Below, piece by piece: positions 1-13,300 of a DNA stretch of 64,000 nt. The notes under the pieces are model-generated. The model was not told the DNA's origin, ran no database searches, and worked only from the letters and a program-made list of their open reading frames with translations. Position numbers and translations under genes: made by a program. The stretch is from Siphonodentalium dalli. Taxonomy: Eukaryota > Mollusca > Scaphopoda > Gadilida > Siphonodentaliidae. The stretch is taken from the NCBI GenBank assembly GCA_032622095.1, contig CP136069.1, forward strand, positions 53,366,760 through 53,430,759, in the 5' to 3' direction. Each line of letters starts with the position of its first letter. Within the stretch, counting starts at the first letter, position 1.

Positions 1-1217
1 TTTGAAACTTCAGAGTTTTGTTACCCACATATTGGAGATGTGCAACATGTATATAGATGACGGAAAAATTATTTTTTTGAACAAAAAAAAACCCTTTTCG
101 ACTTAGAAAATTTCAACATTATTTTTAAATTTCTTTAACAAAGCGGCATCGACTTGCCACGTTTTCGGGGGACACTGTGGTCTGCTGACCTTTTATTGAA
201 ATAGCAAGATTCTCCATCTTTGCTTCACATCTAGTAATGTTGCTCAAGTACTCAACAGATGGATTTGAATATCTTGGGAATACCTTACTCATATTTAAAT
301 TAGCATAGTACTATTGTTTGCACACTCATCGGTGTACAAATTTAAAACTGAGCGAAAAATAATACGACTCATAAGTTTATTTCAAATAATAAGACAATAA
401 GAGGGCTATTTTAGATAGATAATAAACAATTATATTTACATGCGGGCAAACAATCGCAATGAAATTATTCATATATACTTGTAAAACGATAAATCGTGGT
501 TAGATCTTTGATGTTTTAAATGATTCTAAGAAATGCACATATATTCTAGACTGAAGGTGCACGAAAGCAAGTCTTCGTATTCACAACACTTGGGTGGCAC
601 CACAAAACAGTCAAAGAGTTATTTATGCATTTAAAATACACACAACCAAGAGTTGATTATTTCTGAAGTCAGCCGTTTTGGTATTATTCTTTGATTTTCA
701 ATTCAATGATGTCCATAAATATTTATTAAATATCAGAATAATTATTTATACCATATATAAGCACACATCTTCACAACAAAATTATGATGCAGTTGTGTTC
801 TATTCCATATATATTTTCTACGAGATTGTCTTTTATGTATACAATTGGGTCTTCAGGGATAATTAAGAACTGAAACTGTCATCAAATACATGACTTTTCC
901 GAAAATATTTCTTGTCAGTTTTGAATTCGCTCTGACAGCAGTGTGCAAGAATTCAAAGTGCGCCATTTAAAAAATAAATAGTAAAGCGCAAATTTAAATA
1001 TGACTAAGGCAATGATAGGTCAATATGAGGGAAAGTATACATGGGGTTTTACCCATTGATTTCCTCAGTGACGGACCTTCTTGGATTTAGAAAAAAATAA
1101 ATGTTTGCATCCATTCAAATATTTAATGATAGCGTCACTAAATTCACCCTCTGGTGAGGCTTGTAATTTAGCCTTCATTGCATGGGTCAGCGAATGCGTC
1201 GATTGAGCAATCAGGAA
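1..1217. other. NELFB 3' flank / 3' UTR region
   Basis: AT-rich sequence downstream of the NELFB stop. Minus-strand AATAAA hexamers occur at 722-727 and 376-381 and are candidate poly(A) signals, about 0.5 and 0.85 kb after the stop. The short plus-strand ORF at 678-866 has no recognisable content. Positions 1129-1160 are a fragment of the repeat described at 6895-7258. Confidence 0.4.
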
Positions 1218-1355
1218 TCAATCGATATGTGATGATGGTGGCGGAACGCTCATGAGTGGATCGTCCATCGGAGGTTGTTCTTCAGGAGTCATTGGATGGT
1301 ATGTGGAAATTTTGTCCATCAGCTTCCGAAAAGCCTCATGAGTTGGCTCTGTGTG
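1218..1355 (-). CDS. NELFB: NELFB exon 6, terminal coding exon (residues 527-571)
   Basis: The acceptor ATTTGCAG ends at 1356. The exon encodes HTEPTHEAFRKLMDKISTYH and a proline-rich tail ending SHID, with TGA at 1220-1218. The low-complexity Pro/Met tail parallels the proline-rich C-terminus of vertebrate NELF-B. It joins exon 5 in phase 0. Confidence 0.88.
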   Translation of the reverse strand, partial: HTEPTHEAFRKLMDKISTYHPMTPEEQPPMDDPLMSVPPPSSHID

Positions 1356-4300
1356 CTGCAAATATAAAATAGAGGTGTGACTGTCCCAATGGGACTAAGG
1401 ATACTCCACGTGTTTTTAAAAAACTAAGATGCTTCACAAATCAGTAACCCTAATCCTAAACATATTGACCAAAAAATGTGGGAATAAAAGCTGAGTCAAA
1501 ATTTTGCATGTTGCGAAAATGTTCTAAGTAAACAAAGGGGGATAACTCCACCAAAAAAGTCTGAAAGACGTCATAATCGCAGATGCACAGGTTCCCATGG
1601 TGGATGATGTCTGTGCCAAGTTTCACTGAAAATGTTTTAAAAACGACTGAGAAAAACTCAGGACAAATTTGTGTCCACAGATGGATGGACGACGGATGGA
1701 CAACGGACAGACAAGCTAATTCCAGTATACCCCCACACAACTTCGTTGAGGGGGGGAGGGGGGGGGGTATAATAATAAAGCTATTAACCCTTCCATGACT
1801 GAAGCTTCCTGAAATAGTCCGAAAACCGTGTGCCAATGCATTCCCATAGAGAGCCTCACATATATAAGAGAATGCATTGGCCTAACGATATTTACCTTGA
1901 CCTTGTATGCCAGTGTATTCTCTTATATATGCGAGGTTCCCTATGGGAGACTCACACATATAGAGAATGCACAGGCACAGGTTATTTAATGTTGCACCAG
2001 TGCTGCTCCCATCATGAAATGGTTAAAATAAAATATCTGTGCTCTCAAGCACCTCCCTCATCAACCAAAGAGACTCTCACAAAAATATTTAGTTGCAACT
2101 TCATCCAAAATTTTCGATAAGTTCTAAACTTAATTACTAATTTATCCAAAATTATAAATTTAGATATGTTTTTTTTCATATATAAGGCATTGGAGATAGA
2201 TTGCATGGAACATTGTAGGATTTTATTCCATAAAAATATCCCTATATGCATTACTTTCCAGAATTCTTGGAGGTGGGCTGTCCCAATGGGACTAAGGATA
2301 CCCCCATGGCAGTCGAGAAAAACTGCTAACAAAATTGCCCAATTGGCCTCTGTGTCAAGTTTTTAATTTTTTTTGAAGAAAATGTAGGACTACAAGCTCG
2401 GACAAAGTTGTGCATGTCGCAAATTTTGTATAATTCAAAAGAAGGGGATAACTCCACTAAAAAGTCAGACGGACCTCATAATCGCAGGTGCACAGGTTCC
2501 CTTGGTACTAAATATCTGTGCCAAGTTTAAAACAAATTGACCGAAAAATGTAGGAATAAAAGCTCGGACAAAATTATGAATTTATAGCAATATCAATTTG
2601 GTCACAAACTTTGTCACTCAAATACCAATAGGAGATACACAGTCGCAAACAAGTATACTCAAAATCAGAATTACGTGTGAATTCAAAAGTTTTCCAAGAA
2701 AAGTTGGTGATTTTCGTTCATTTAGTAAAAGTGTTTTTTTGCATAAACATTGAAGGAGTTTGCTATTTAGTTCAAATTCCACAGATATAATCATACATAT
2801 GTAGTGTAAACTATGAGTGAAAAATTGGTGGTTGAAAATAGCGGATGTTATTTGGTTTAACCTCACGGTTATCCGGTAACAAACGAGAGGCCGATCACGA
2901 TCGGCAGATGTTAACCCATCCCTTGGCGATAGTAAATTACTATGATCGGAATCATAAATGAGAGTTTTGGTGTTGAATTATAGAGTATACTGTTATGTAC
3001 TATTATAGACAAATGTACATAACACAAATTATTGGAATTTATGGGTCACTCGCATTTATATAAGAGAATGCACTGATACAGGATCTGTAATGCTGCACCA
3101 CCACAGCCTTGGGTTAAATGTGAAAGGTGACCTGAACATGGAATACTTGGGTTAAGAGAGTCCAATTTAAGTTTACAATGATAATGTTTCAAATTCTACC
3201 GACAATATAGATCAAGATAAGCCACCTCACTGCTGACCCATTAATATCAATTATATAGCAGAGCTGTCAACAAATCACAGGAATTGTTTATGTTGAAAGC
3301 TGGCATCTCTATTAAACCAATAACATTTATAATGACCTCAGACCATCTGTAGAGTGATATCTTCAGCTGTGCAATGCAGCAAAGATGTTAAAGTCTACTG
3401 TTAATAGCATGTGATGTGTACTGTTGAATCTTTATTTTAAATTAGATACCATAGCTTTCTTTATCAGATTATCTGCACATTGGCATAAGAGACATCAGAA
3501 AATAATATAGCCTTATCAATAGCTAAGTAGTCCAAAGGCATGGGATGGAATTGATGAATTGGATTGAATGTCGCTCCAAACAAATTTACCAGTACATAAC
3601 ACAAGATTTTGGACAGATTTAAAGAAATTTGGTGTGGAGAATCGGGGTACCCTTGGCAGAGTTATAATGGTGTTTAGTTTTTCTAATTTTGTTAACTTTA
3701 AAAAAAAAATAAGTTTTTAATTATTTAAAAAAAAAAAAATTATTATATATTTTTTTTCATTTATTTATTTTTTTTGTTGTTGTTAAATTGAGCAAGGAAT
3801 TCAATCTAAATTTTTTTTTTTAGGAGTGAATATTTTTTCGAAAAAAAAAGGGCCATAACTCAGTTAAAAATAGTCAGATCAAACCCATATTCGAACTCGA
3901 TCTGTCTTTTGTGCTGAGAAATTCATATACAAAATTTGGTTCCGATCAGATAGAAAATATTTGAGTTATCGCACCATGCATAAAGTGTCTATGGACAGAC
4001 AGACGGACGGATGTACGACGAGTGGTCAATCCGGACAACAACACTATGTTTACATAGTATGAGTAAACATAAAAATGGTCAACGGTTCAGCACTACTGAT
4101 TTCATTGTGTCAATTGGGAATTCATGCACCCAATGTCCCCATCCTGTCATGTGAACCTGGGAAATATCGGAAATGCTTATAACATGACATGATGAGACCT
4201 ATTTATTCTAAAACTGGGATGGACACAACGTGAAGCCATTTGAATAGTATAAAGTTATTATACAACGATGTGTTCGGTGTACAGTATGTACATTCCAGGT

Positions 4301-7300
4301 TATGGTGAAAAGTAATATTGGACGAGACGCTCCGCACCCCAACCTGGACGAGTACAAGAAAACACATACTGTACAAAGCATTGTATAATGACATTTTAAT
4401 TATTCATCTGTATGTTTATCCAAATTTTGGGAATAAAATTATAGTATAATTACAGGATGTACATGTACTGTTCTCAGGGACGTGGCGACCGTGTTGGATG
4501 TCTCGACCCTTCCCAGGGACGTGGCGACCGGGTTGGGTGTCTCACACCCTTATCTTTATCCAGAGATTCAGTAGGGGGAAATTCGGAGCATCCAGTTGGA
4601 AATTTCAGTAAAATTTGACAATTTGAATTTTGTCATGATATCACCCGGAGTCCCGATAACGTCTATAAAAGTCATATTGGTCTCGATTCAAATCCAGTAT
4701 GACTTTCTGGACTCCTGTGATGTCAGGTGGTATATTCTTGACACTTTTAGGAGTCCAGAATGACTTTTTCTTGGATTATCATGTGACGGATTTTGCCTAA
4801 TCAGAAATAGTGTTAGTAAAGGGATGGATAATAAACAATCAATATTATGATCTAATACTTGAGTGTAAATTGGGTTTAACTTGAGATGATTTAACCCTTT
4901 GAGTGCCAGGGGCCGATCTCATCGGCCCTAAACCTACAAAATAAGTCTGTTAAAGAATATAAGAATAAATTATTAAAATTGTAAAAAAAAAAAACTAAAA
5001 CAAAACAATTGTTAGGCCAATGCATTCTCTTATATATGCGAGGCGACCTATGGTCGACTCGCATATATAAGAGAATGCATTGGCACAGGGTATATGGGTT
5101 GATACAAAAATCGACCTGGCACTCAAAGGGTTAACAAATAATATTGAAACGGCATACCCATATTGAGATATTCCGGGTATTTCCATATGAATAGTACTTG
5201 CTGTCATGCCGATATTCTTGGAATTGTCATATATGGTGGTACCTAACGTAATCCCGATATTCCAAGAATAACCATTGAAAGAGTTCATTATCGTAAATCC
5301 TATTAGCCAAGCTTTGAATATCGCTTTATCTTTCCGCGGGTGTTTGAAATTCTAGGATGTGTTTTTGTTTGTCTGTTTGGGAAAGGCTCTCGATGAAATG
5401 CACTCAATGATGTTTGTGCATTTGAATTCCCACAGTTGCGCAGCATTAAAGTAGTTACTGCTCTGTAGTCCCGAAATATTACCATAGGTTGATTCAGTCC
5501 TTCCCACGAGGAAAACACAACGAGAGCACTTATTTGCTCTCGCGATTCAGAAGATGGGTGTATTTGCGCCCGTAATATAACCGTAAGTTGGATTTTTCTC
5601 AAACAAAATGTCATTATGTGATAAACCTATGTCCAGTTACACTTTCACATGCGAACTGAGATGGGAAATATCTAAATATATAAATATAGTTCAATATTGA
5701 ATCAATGATTACAGTGACAAGAGGGAATAGTGCAAATTTTAGTAACCGTGATTTAAAAATTGCGAGTGCATACGGGTGCGAGAGCAATAGCTCCCATCTC
5801 CTGGTAAGGACTGGTTGATCGTTGTTATAAATTGGCTACCATAGATCAACCGCAGTTCTCAAATCCATTTCCGTCAAGTGTCTGGTCCAACTGCAAACAC
5901 ACCGCATCTGACCACGGTAATAACGAATTTGAAACTTTTTTAAGGGGGTTGATTAACCCTTTCATGACGGGAGCTGCGCTGGTGCAGCATTAAAGATCAT
6001 GTGCCAGTGCATTCTCTTATATATATAGTGAGCCTCGCATATATATGAGAATCCAATGGCTTACAAGGTCATGGAAAATATTGTTAGGTCAATGTATTGT
6101 CATATATATGCGAGGCTCTCTATGGGAGACTCGCATATATAAGAGAATGCATTAGCACAGGGTTTCGCTAAATTTCAGGAAGCTCCAGTCATGGAAGAGT
6201 TAATTAGAGAATAGCTGTAAGGTCAATGAATTACCTCATTATTAGGAGTTAGCTTCTCCAGCAAGCTTTGTAGTCGGGCTGGCGGCAGATGATGGTGAAT
6301 ATGAATCAACAACTTCATGGTGTGGCACAACACATTCTCCTTAGATACAGCAGGCTACATAGAATATACAATAAGAATATTTCTCAATCCAAGCTATTGA
6401 TTTAAAACTGTTTAAAGGTCCACTTAATTTTCGAATTCCCAGATAACATTATTCCATATTAATATATACCATTTGAAAGAGGAACCAAAATAATATATAT
6501 TCCACCAGAATACGAAGCAGCTGTGGCCTAGGACTGCCCACCAAGTGATAGAGATTCATTCCAAGACCACCCCCTTGTCAACCCAGAATGCATCAGAATT
6601 CAAACTAAGAGATAGAGTTATTCCTCTTCCATCAGTATAATAGACTTTATACTACAGTCCGGATCAAAATTAAATACAGGACACACCTTGGTACCTCGAC
6701 AAAAACATGTTCCCAGTTAAATAGACCGGATCAGTTAATAATACAATGTTTTGGAGCTTCCTCTTTCAAATGGTACATAACATGGAATATATGTATATAA
6801 TGTCACCAGGTGATTTGAAAATTAAGCGGGCCTTTAAAACCTAACATTATATCTAGTAATGCTCACTTTTGTCCAAGCCTGGATATAGTGTGCCTGATAT
6901 TTGCAGAATGAGATCCCCAGAGGGGGAATTTAGTGACGCTATCCCGCACAGTGGGCTCATCTTCTGGGCTCATCTTCTGGGAAGTATCTATGTTCTCAAA
7001 TTTACATTATTTTTAGTTACTTTTTCCCTAATGTTCAGTTTCTATATCGCCTAATTTGCAGAAAATAAATTGCATAATCCAGGTGACTAATGGGTGAACA
7101 AATTCAACTGGGAAATTCAAGCTGATCCTAGGTATCCCATATCTGTTAAGGTTTAAGCAGAATAAGGTCCCCAGAGAGTGAATTTGGTGATGCTAGCCTG
7201 CTGTGTGACACTATATTCACTCTCTGGGACCTCAGTCTGCAAATGTCAGACACACAATATCCATGCTTGCTCTTGTCACATTTCTGGCAGGCCTGAGAAT

Positions 7301-10300
7301 AAGATGCCTGTTGTTTGCAGAATGAGGTCCCCAGAGGGTGAATTTAGTGACACTCTCCATATAGCGGGCTAGTGTCACTAAAATCAGCCACTGGATTTCT
7401 AATCAAGTCATTGAATCATTGTCATATAACCCACACACCCTTAAAGCAGACCATCGGTTAAAATTAAAGTATACTCGCTGAACTTTACATAAAATGTTAC
7501 ACCTGTAACACACATAGAACTGCGTATACATTCGCAATTGTGATATTATCGGGCACAAAATAGATTGCACACGTGCCGGAAGTTAGGAAGCTTGCTGCAT
7601 ACAGCCATTTTTCAAGTCTCTCTATAGTATTTATGACCGTCACTTTGTTGGGAACTCACGAAAAAATTACCTGAGTATACCTGAATTTTAAATAATATGA
7701 TTGATTTTCATGATACTTATCTGTCATAAGGCTGTCAACATTGATATATATAATGATAAATAAGCATGTTTTAATACATTTACGATGACAAAAAGCTGTG
7801 AAAATTCGCATTCAAACAAGTTAAAATGAGCCAAATTATCGATGTCTAAGAAAATACTTTGATAATCCTGTGTTGGATTTTTATCGTTCTATATATACAT
7901 GCAGTAGGTGTTGGCTAATCAACATGTAGTCGACTGAGGACTGCCGACTAGTTGACTATGAAATACCCTAGTCATTTGAACACTACATTGTGCCTCAGAA
8001 AGATCTATTAAAGTCATACATTGCAAAGTTTAAAAACCTTAGTGATCAGCACCATTGTGTTTATAATTTGTAAACTGTTGGAAATATCCTTGGTAAGACC
8101 ATGTAAAGTCAATTTCTCATTTCAGGGTCCCGCCACTCCCGTGTGCATGATCCCAAAACCCTGCACCGCATACAACCTTTTTATTCGCCAGGGTTTCCGC
8201 TACTATGGCAGGCCGGCCATCCAGCGGCCTCATTCCCCTTCCCAACCTTGACAAAACATTGGTCACAAAATAGCAACAGACCAACTCAGCCCCCTTTTTA
8301 CTCAGGACGAGCAATCACCGACACTGATGATTAACAGATTGCAAGGAATCCTACACTTGGTGCCTGAATAAGACATTATCAATACCGCAGACCACGTGCA
8401 CAGTTGTCTGCATCATCCTGGGTAACGCTTTGTTGGTGAATGTTGAGTAGTAAATTAGTAATCAGCCTCTCGCATTTGAATTTATCGTAGATTTCTGTCT
8501 ATATAAGTCCCAACTTTCTGACCCACTATTTCCCCTCAAAATGCGCAATATACATCGGTAAGTCATTAAGGGGGGGACTGAATACTGAGCTACAACCATG
8601 AATGCAGGTTGAGTTTTTGCTGCAGTCCCTGCGATGAGCGGTGCAGACCTTTTACCTCAAAATAAGGTCTGTATCAAAGAAATGTTTAATTAAAACTAAA
8701 AAAATTAAAAATATTAATAGTTATTATCAGTGTATTTATTCCCTATCCAATGAACGCAAAATTATCCATTATACGAATCCAGCATGTGGTCATCTCCGTC
8801 TGAGGAATGGCTTTTGAGTTTACACCAACTTGTTCTGATAGGTACTGTATAAAATACAAAGAAATCAGGCATGCAGAACGTGTGCAAAGCATGTGACATG
8901 AGCTCTGACGTAACGCTGAGTGTGACAATGTGTCTTTCCAACCCCAGTAATTTCTTTGATGTCGGCTTTTAATATTGCTACTGATATAACATGCTTTTAG
9001 TTCATTAACTTCAGATCAAAAAAAGAATATCTGTTTTAATTTGGTTTCTATACGAAGCTTCAATGTTCCTGACTGCAGGCCTCAGCTTACCAGGCGAGTA
9101 GGGCGAAATAGTCGCCCTCGACGCCTCGAAGTCGCCTTAGTGTCCCGCCAGGGAGAAGTGAAGTCGCCCTCCGATTTTCCCAAAATTATCCTACGGCTGT
9201 AGCAAGCGATAAGCCATGCAAGCTATAGTGTTACAAATCAATTATGAATATATCGCCCGCGAGTCAAACAGTGACAAAATGTTGACACAAGGTCGACTCC
9301 TTTTGTTTAACAGCGTTGAGTAAGTAAATGCGGTCTTCAATGTCCAGACAAGGATTATAATATATCAAACAAAGAAGCCTTCCGTTTTGGCCATACTTAA
9401 TAAAGTGTTGGTTTCTGCTCGTCCCGACCGACTGCTTTAAAACCGCCGACTCAAATTATTATTATATTACCGATTTAAACGTTGTTTGTTTTAGTTCCAT
9501 TTCCGTCTTTGTGGTATTCCGTGTTTTTACGCAATAACAGAACGCCAATCGAACGGACCTCAAACAATTATATTGAATCCGTACTCCCTTTAAATTATCC
9601 GATGTTACATGATGTTACTCAATATATTTGGCGACAAAATTATCCGAGAGCAACATTTTATAGTGTGCAAATAAAGTTTTAATCGTTGTATTGCCTTGTT
9701 CGAAATAAAACGTGATCCATAACCGGAAAATCGTAATTTTATTCCCAATGATTCAGTGATTTTAGAGACACTCGGTAGTCGATGTCAAGACTCAAGGCCG
9801 TTAATTGTGGCATATATATGCAAACCAAATGCAACAAACAATCTATATTACATTTAAATAAAAAATTGGATTTTTTTTCCATGATAATGTTTTTTTTCGT
9901 TTGTTTAACCTCATATTAAATAAATTATCAGATGAAATTATTCTCCAGTCTCTCACTTCTCCCTATTTTTCTCTCACTTCTCCCTATTTCTGCCAGAGGG
10001 AGAAGTCACTTCTCCCTATTCTCAACCTGCAAGCTGAGGCCTGCCTGACTGTTGTCTCAAGTGCAAGGAAATGGATACATTTCAGTGATAAATATAAAAA
10101 ATTTCTCCCGACAGGGCGCCGGGTATGTGCTTCCCAAAAACGGCCACATTCCCCCAACCGCTAGTGGAAACCCTGTATTCGCGTCAATCTGTTGGGGAAA
10201 GTATTATGTATCGGTTTCCCGATTTCCGATTCATAACTGCAATTGGTAACTATGTTCAAACTTTGTTAAACACGGAATGGATTGCAACCACAATCTCAGT

Positions 10301-13300
10301 AAAAATGTGTTGGCTGTTCTTAATTGGGTGATTAAATCGGTCTTGATATAATTATATTATTTAAACACATTAGCATTTTGAAGCCTACTGATAAAGTGCT
10401 ATGGAAAATAAAGTGGAATGCATAGACCAAAAAAAAAAATTTGAGTCTCAGACAATATTTTTCTGAATCAATGAGGGTAGGAGGACTTTATTTATTTTAA
10501 TTTTATTTTTGCGCACATCGTAAGCATGGATTATGATAGCTTCCCTTGTCTATTAATAGTCAGAAAATGTAGAGGGAACTTTGTTATACATATACACTCA
10601 TTTAATCTGATATAAAAATCGCATTGTGCTACTAGTTATATGACAAGGATTACCTATAATGTTCTAATGCCCCTGACTATTCATAAATTGTCACCTCTCC
10701 ATTATAACAGGTGATCCTAAATTTCCTCCAGTGCCTTGTTCTGAAGTTACAATTAGTACACCAGACTATGATGGTCAGCTTATCATTTTCTTCAATGAAG
10801 TCATCTACTTAAAGCCACATAGCGGTTTGCGGTCTAAAATACACATAATATTATTAGCTTTTAAATTTTTCTCAGTATCGAAATAGGTTGATAAATATCT
10901 TAACTACCTTTCTAGTCTATTCCTGATATGGTAGCAATAAAGAGCATTTGTCTGAAATCTGGCGAAAAGTTGAAAATCGGCTGAAATATGGCTGTGACTT
11001 TGGTAAGTGTTTTTCAGGGCATATGAAGCCGGTATATCAATAGTTCGTTTATTTATCGACCTATCGTATCCGTTGATGCAAATTAAATTGAAAAATAATT
11101 GGAGGTTCGAATGAGCCATGTCCGTTTAATGTTCTATGTCACTATATGTATAAATGATAGTCAATCTTCACACAATACACAGATATATGTTTGCAATTAA
11201 TGCTCAACTGACTCAACATGTTGGTAAAAACATACCAAAAATAATTTGAATCAAAATAAAAAAAATTCTTTACATTTTTTTGGCCATAATATCTAAATTT
11301 CAATGCGGCTGTGTCTGAGACTCAATTTTTTTATTTGGCAATAGATCTTCAAACCAAATAGTACTTACAAGTAGGAAGTCATCAAACACAGAAATACAAA
11401 GCTCTTCTTGCATAAACTCCTCCCCCATGTGGATGAGGTGTATGACTAGTATGTGGAGATATGTGTCATTGTACGATCTTTCGTTCTCACTGTGTACCAA
11501 TGTCGGTAGAACGAGGGACAGTCCATGGCGATCACGAAGTTTTGCTGTGGACAGCATATGGTACATGGCTATTAGAGATGCCAGAGCACTGTTTCTGACG
11601 AATATGTCATAGATTTCATTAGGTTGCTGGAAGAAGACGGCAGGATCTTCGCTTATCCTGATTGATCCAGAACGGAGCTGATCATCGACTGTCATCGAGA
11701 CAATGAGCGGGAGATACCTGGTCAATGTGTAATGTTCCTGGAAATATGAAAAAATATATATATTTCTTGGATAACCCTGATACTCTTATATAAATTAGGC
11801 GATTCAATTGTAAAAGACAATTAAATGGTCTCTTCATTTCTTGGGATGTTAGACAATACATGCAGAGAAAAACACTTTCTAGTCCAGTGCATTTATGGAT
11901 TTATTTTGCCTTCAAAAATAGGAGATTAAATTATTTTAGAGCCTCAAATTCCGTATTTTATGGTGAATTATTTTTAAAACTAGAGCAAACCGAAGAACCT
12001 TTTCAATGTTTTAGTAATTTCCTCACTAGATATCCCAGAAAAATGCAGTAAAGTCATAAAAATACCACTTCGAACATGATGATCGGGTACCGTAAAAAAA
12101 ATTGTGCCATTTGTATTCATTGGAATTCAGGAATCGGAATGTCCGGAAAAGGAATATTTCGTTATTTTAACACAAAACTATTTTAAAACTTCACGCACTG
12201 AGTTCTCTTCCACAGCAATTTTGTTCTTCTGAAATTTGCCTTGGCTAAAAACTATCTGACGGAATTTCTTTTTGCCTCTGGCCAACCAATAACCAATGCT
12301 AATTAACAGGGCTGGACCTCCAGACATCGACTCTCCATGTACCACTATCCTCAAAGTAATTGACTTGAAAAACGGGGTGATACCCTGGTAATGACCGCAG
12401 TATTAAATATAGTATACATTATTCATGGCGGTAACGAGACTGTCATTGCAGTGGAGTTAAGGTACCATGCGACTATGATACTGCAGTCTATTTGTGGGTC
12501 GTCACACCATAAGTTGAAAAAAAGAATACGTACATGAGGATCTTATTAAGTTACACAGATATAAGGAGAACCACTGAACTTGATGTTCATGTCTGCATGT
12601 GTAATGCCAATCAATGCAGCCTGACATCAGGCGATGGGTGGAGTTTATAATTTGACAGCTGATACAATGTCAGCAACTTCAAAGTCGCGTAAAGTTCATG
12701 GCATGCTACATTGCGAGGTACCCAGCTGGAAGATTACAATGAAGAACCATGTCGCATTCACAAAAAGTGCAGATGTTTTTTAGTACATGTAGCATGTTTA
12801 CTGTTGTAATTGTGACATTTCTATTTGAAATTTTGCTTTTAATTGCTTTAAATCCCGGATGCATCGCAGTTTTGAAGCGGCAACCTTAACACGGGGTGAC
12901 ACCACGTTATAGATGGTCAATTACTTTAAGGATAGCTGTACACCCATGTTGATAGAGATAACTTATAATACCAACCATTTTTGGCTCCTTGAATACTTGG
13001 CTATCAATCATATCCCAGGCACCGAGAGATAACGACATCATTCTTATCAATAGCTGCAGCTCACTATTATCCTGAGGGGAAAGAAAGCATTTATAATCAG
13101 GGCTTAATTTTCCATGTGAATCACTGAATCGATTCGCGTAAAGATTCGAATGACAAACAATCATATGGCAACATCTCATGGAAATATATTAGCAGTAATT
13201 CTGCTATAAAGGTAATAGATGTCAGTTGAAAGAAGTTCTGTTGATTCAGAGGGTGAGTTTTCCTAGGGAGAAGTGATTTCTCCCTCATATACCAGTATGC

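Larger units (their letters stand above)
2870..4072 (+). repeat. Composite dispersed repeat (inverted copy at 57389-58443)
   Basis: Starts around the palindrome GAGGCCGATCACGATCGGC and runs through CTTGGCGATAGTAAATTACT and GGACAGATTTAAAG-type sequence to a GTTTAC...GTAAAC hairpin at 4045-4070. Nearly the whole order of segments reappears in reverse complement at 57389-58443. That copy lacks about 3560-3820 here and contains an extra 175-bp element. Both copies are therefore one old composite repeat of 1.0-1.2 kb. Confidence 0.7.

Noticed and set aside
8021-8334. Short overlapping ORFs in NELFB intron 4
   Set aside because: Mutually antisense, no domain, no splice signals that would attach them to a gene.
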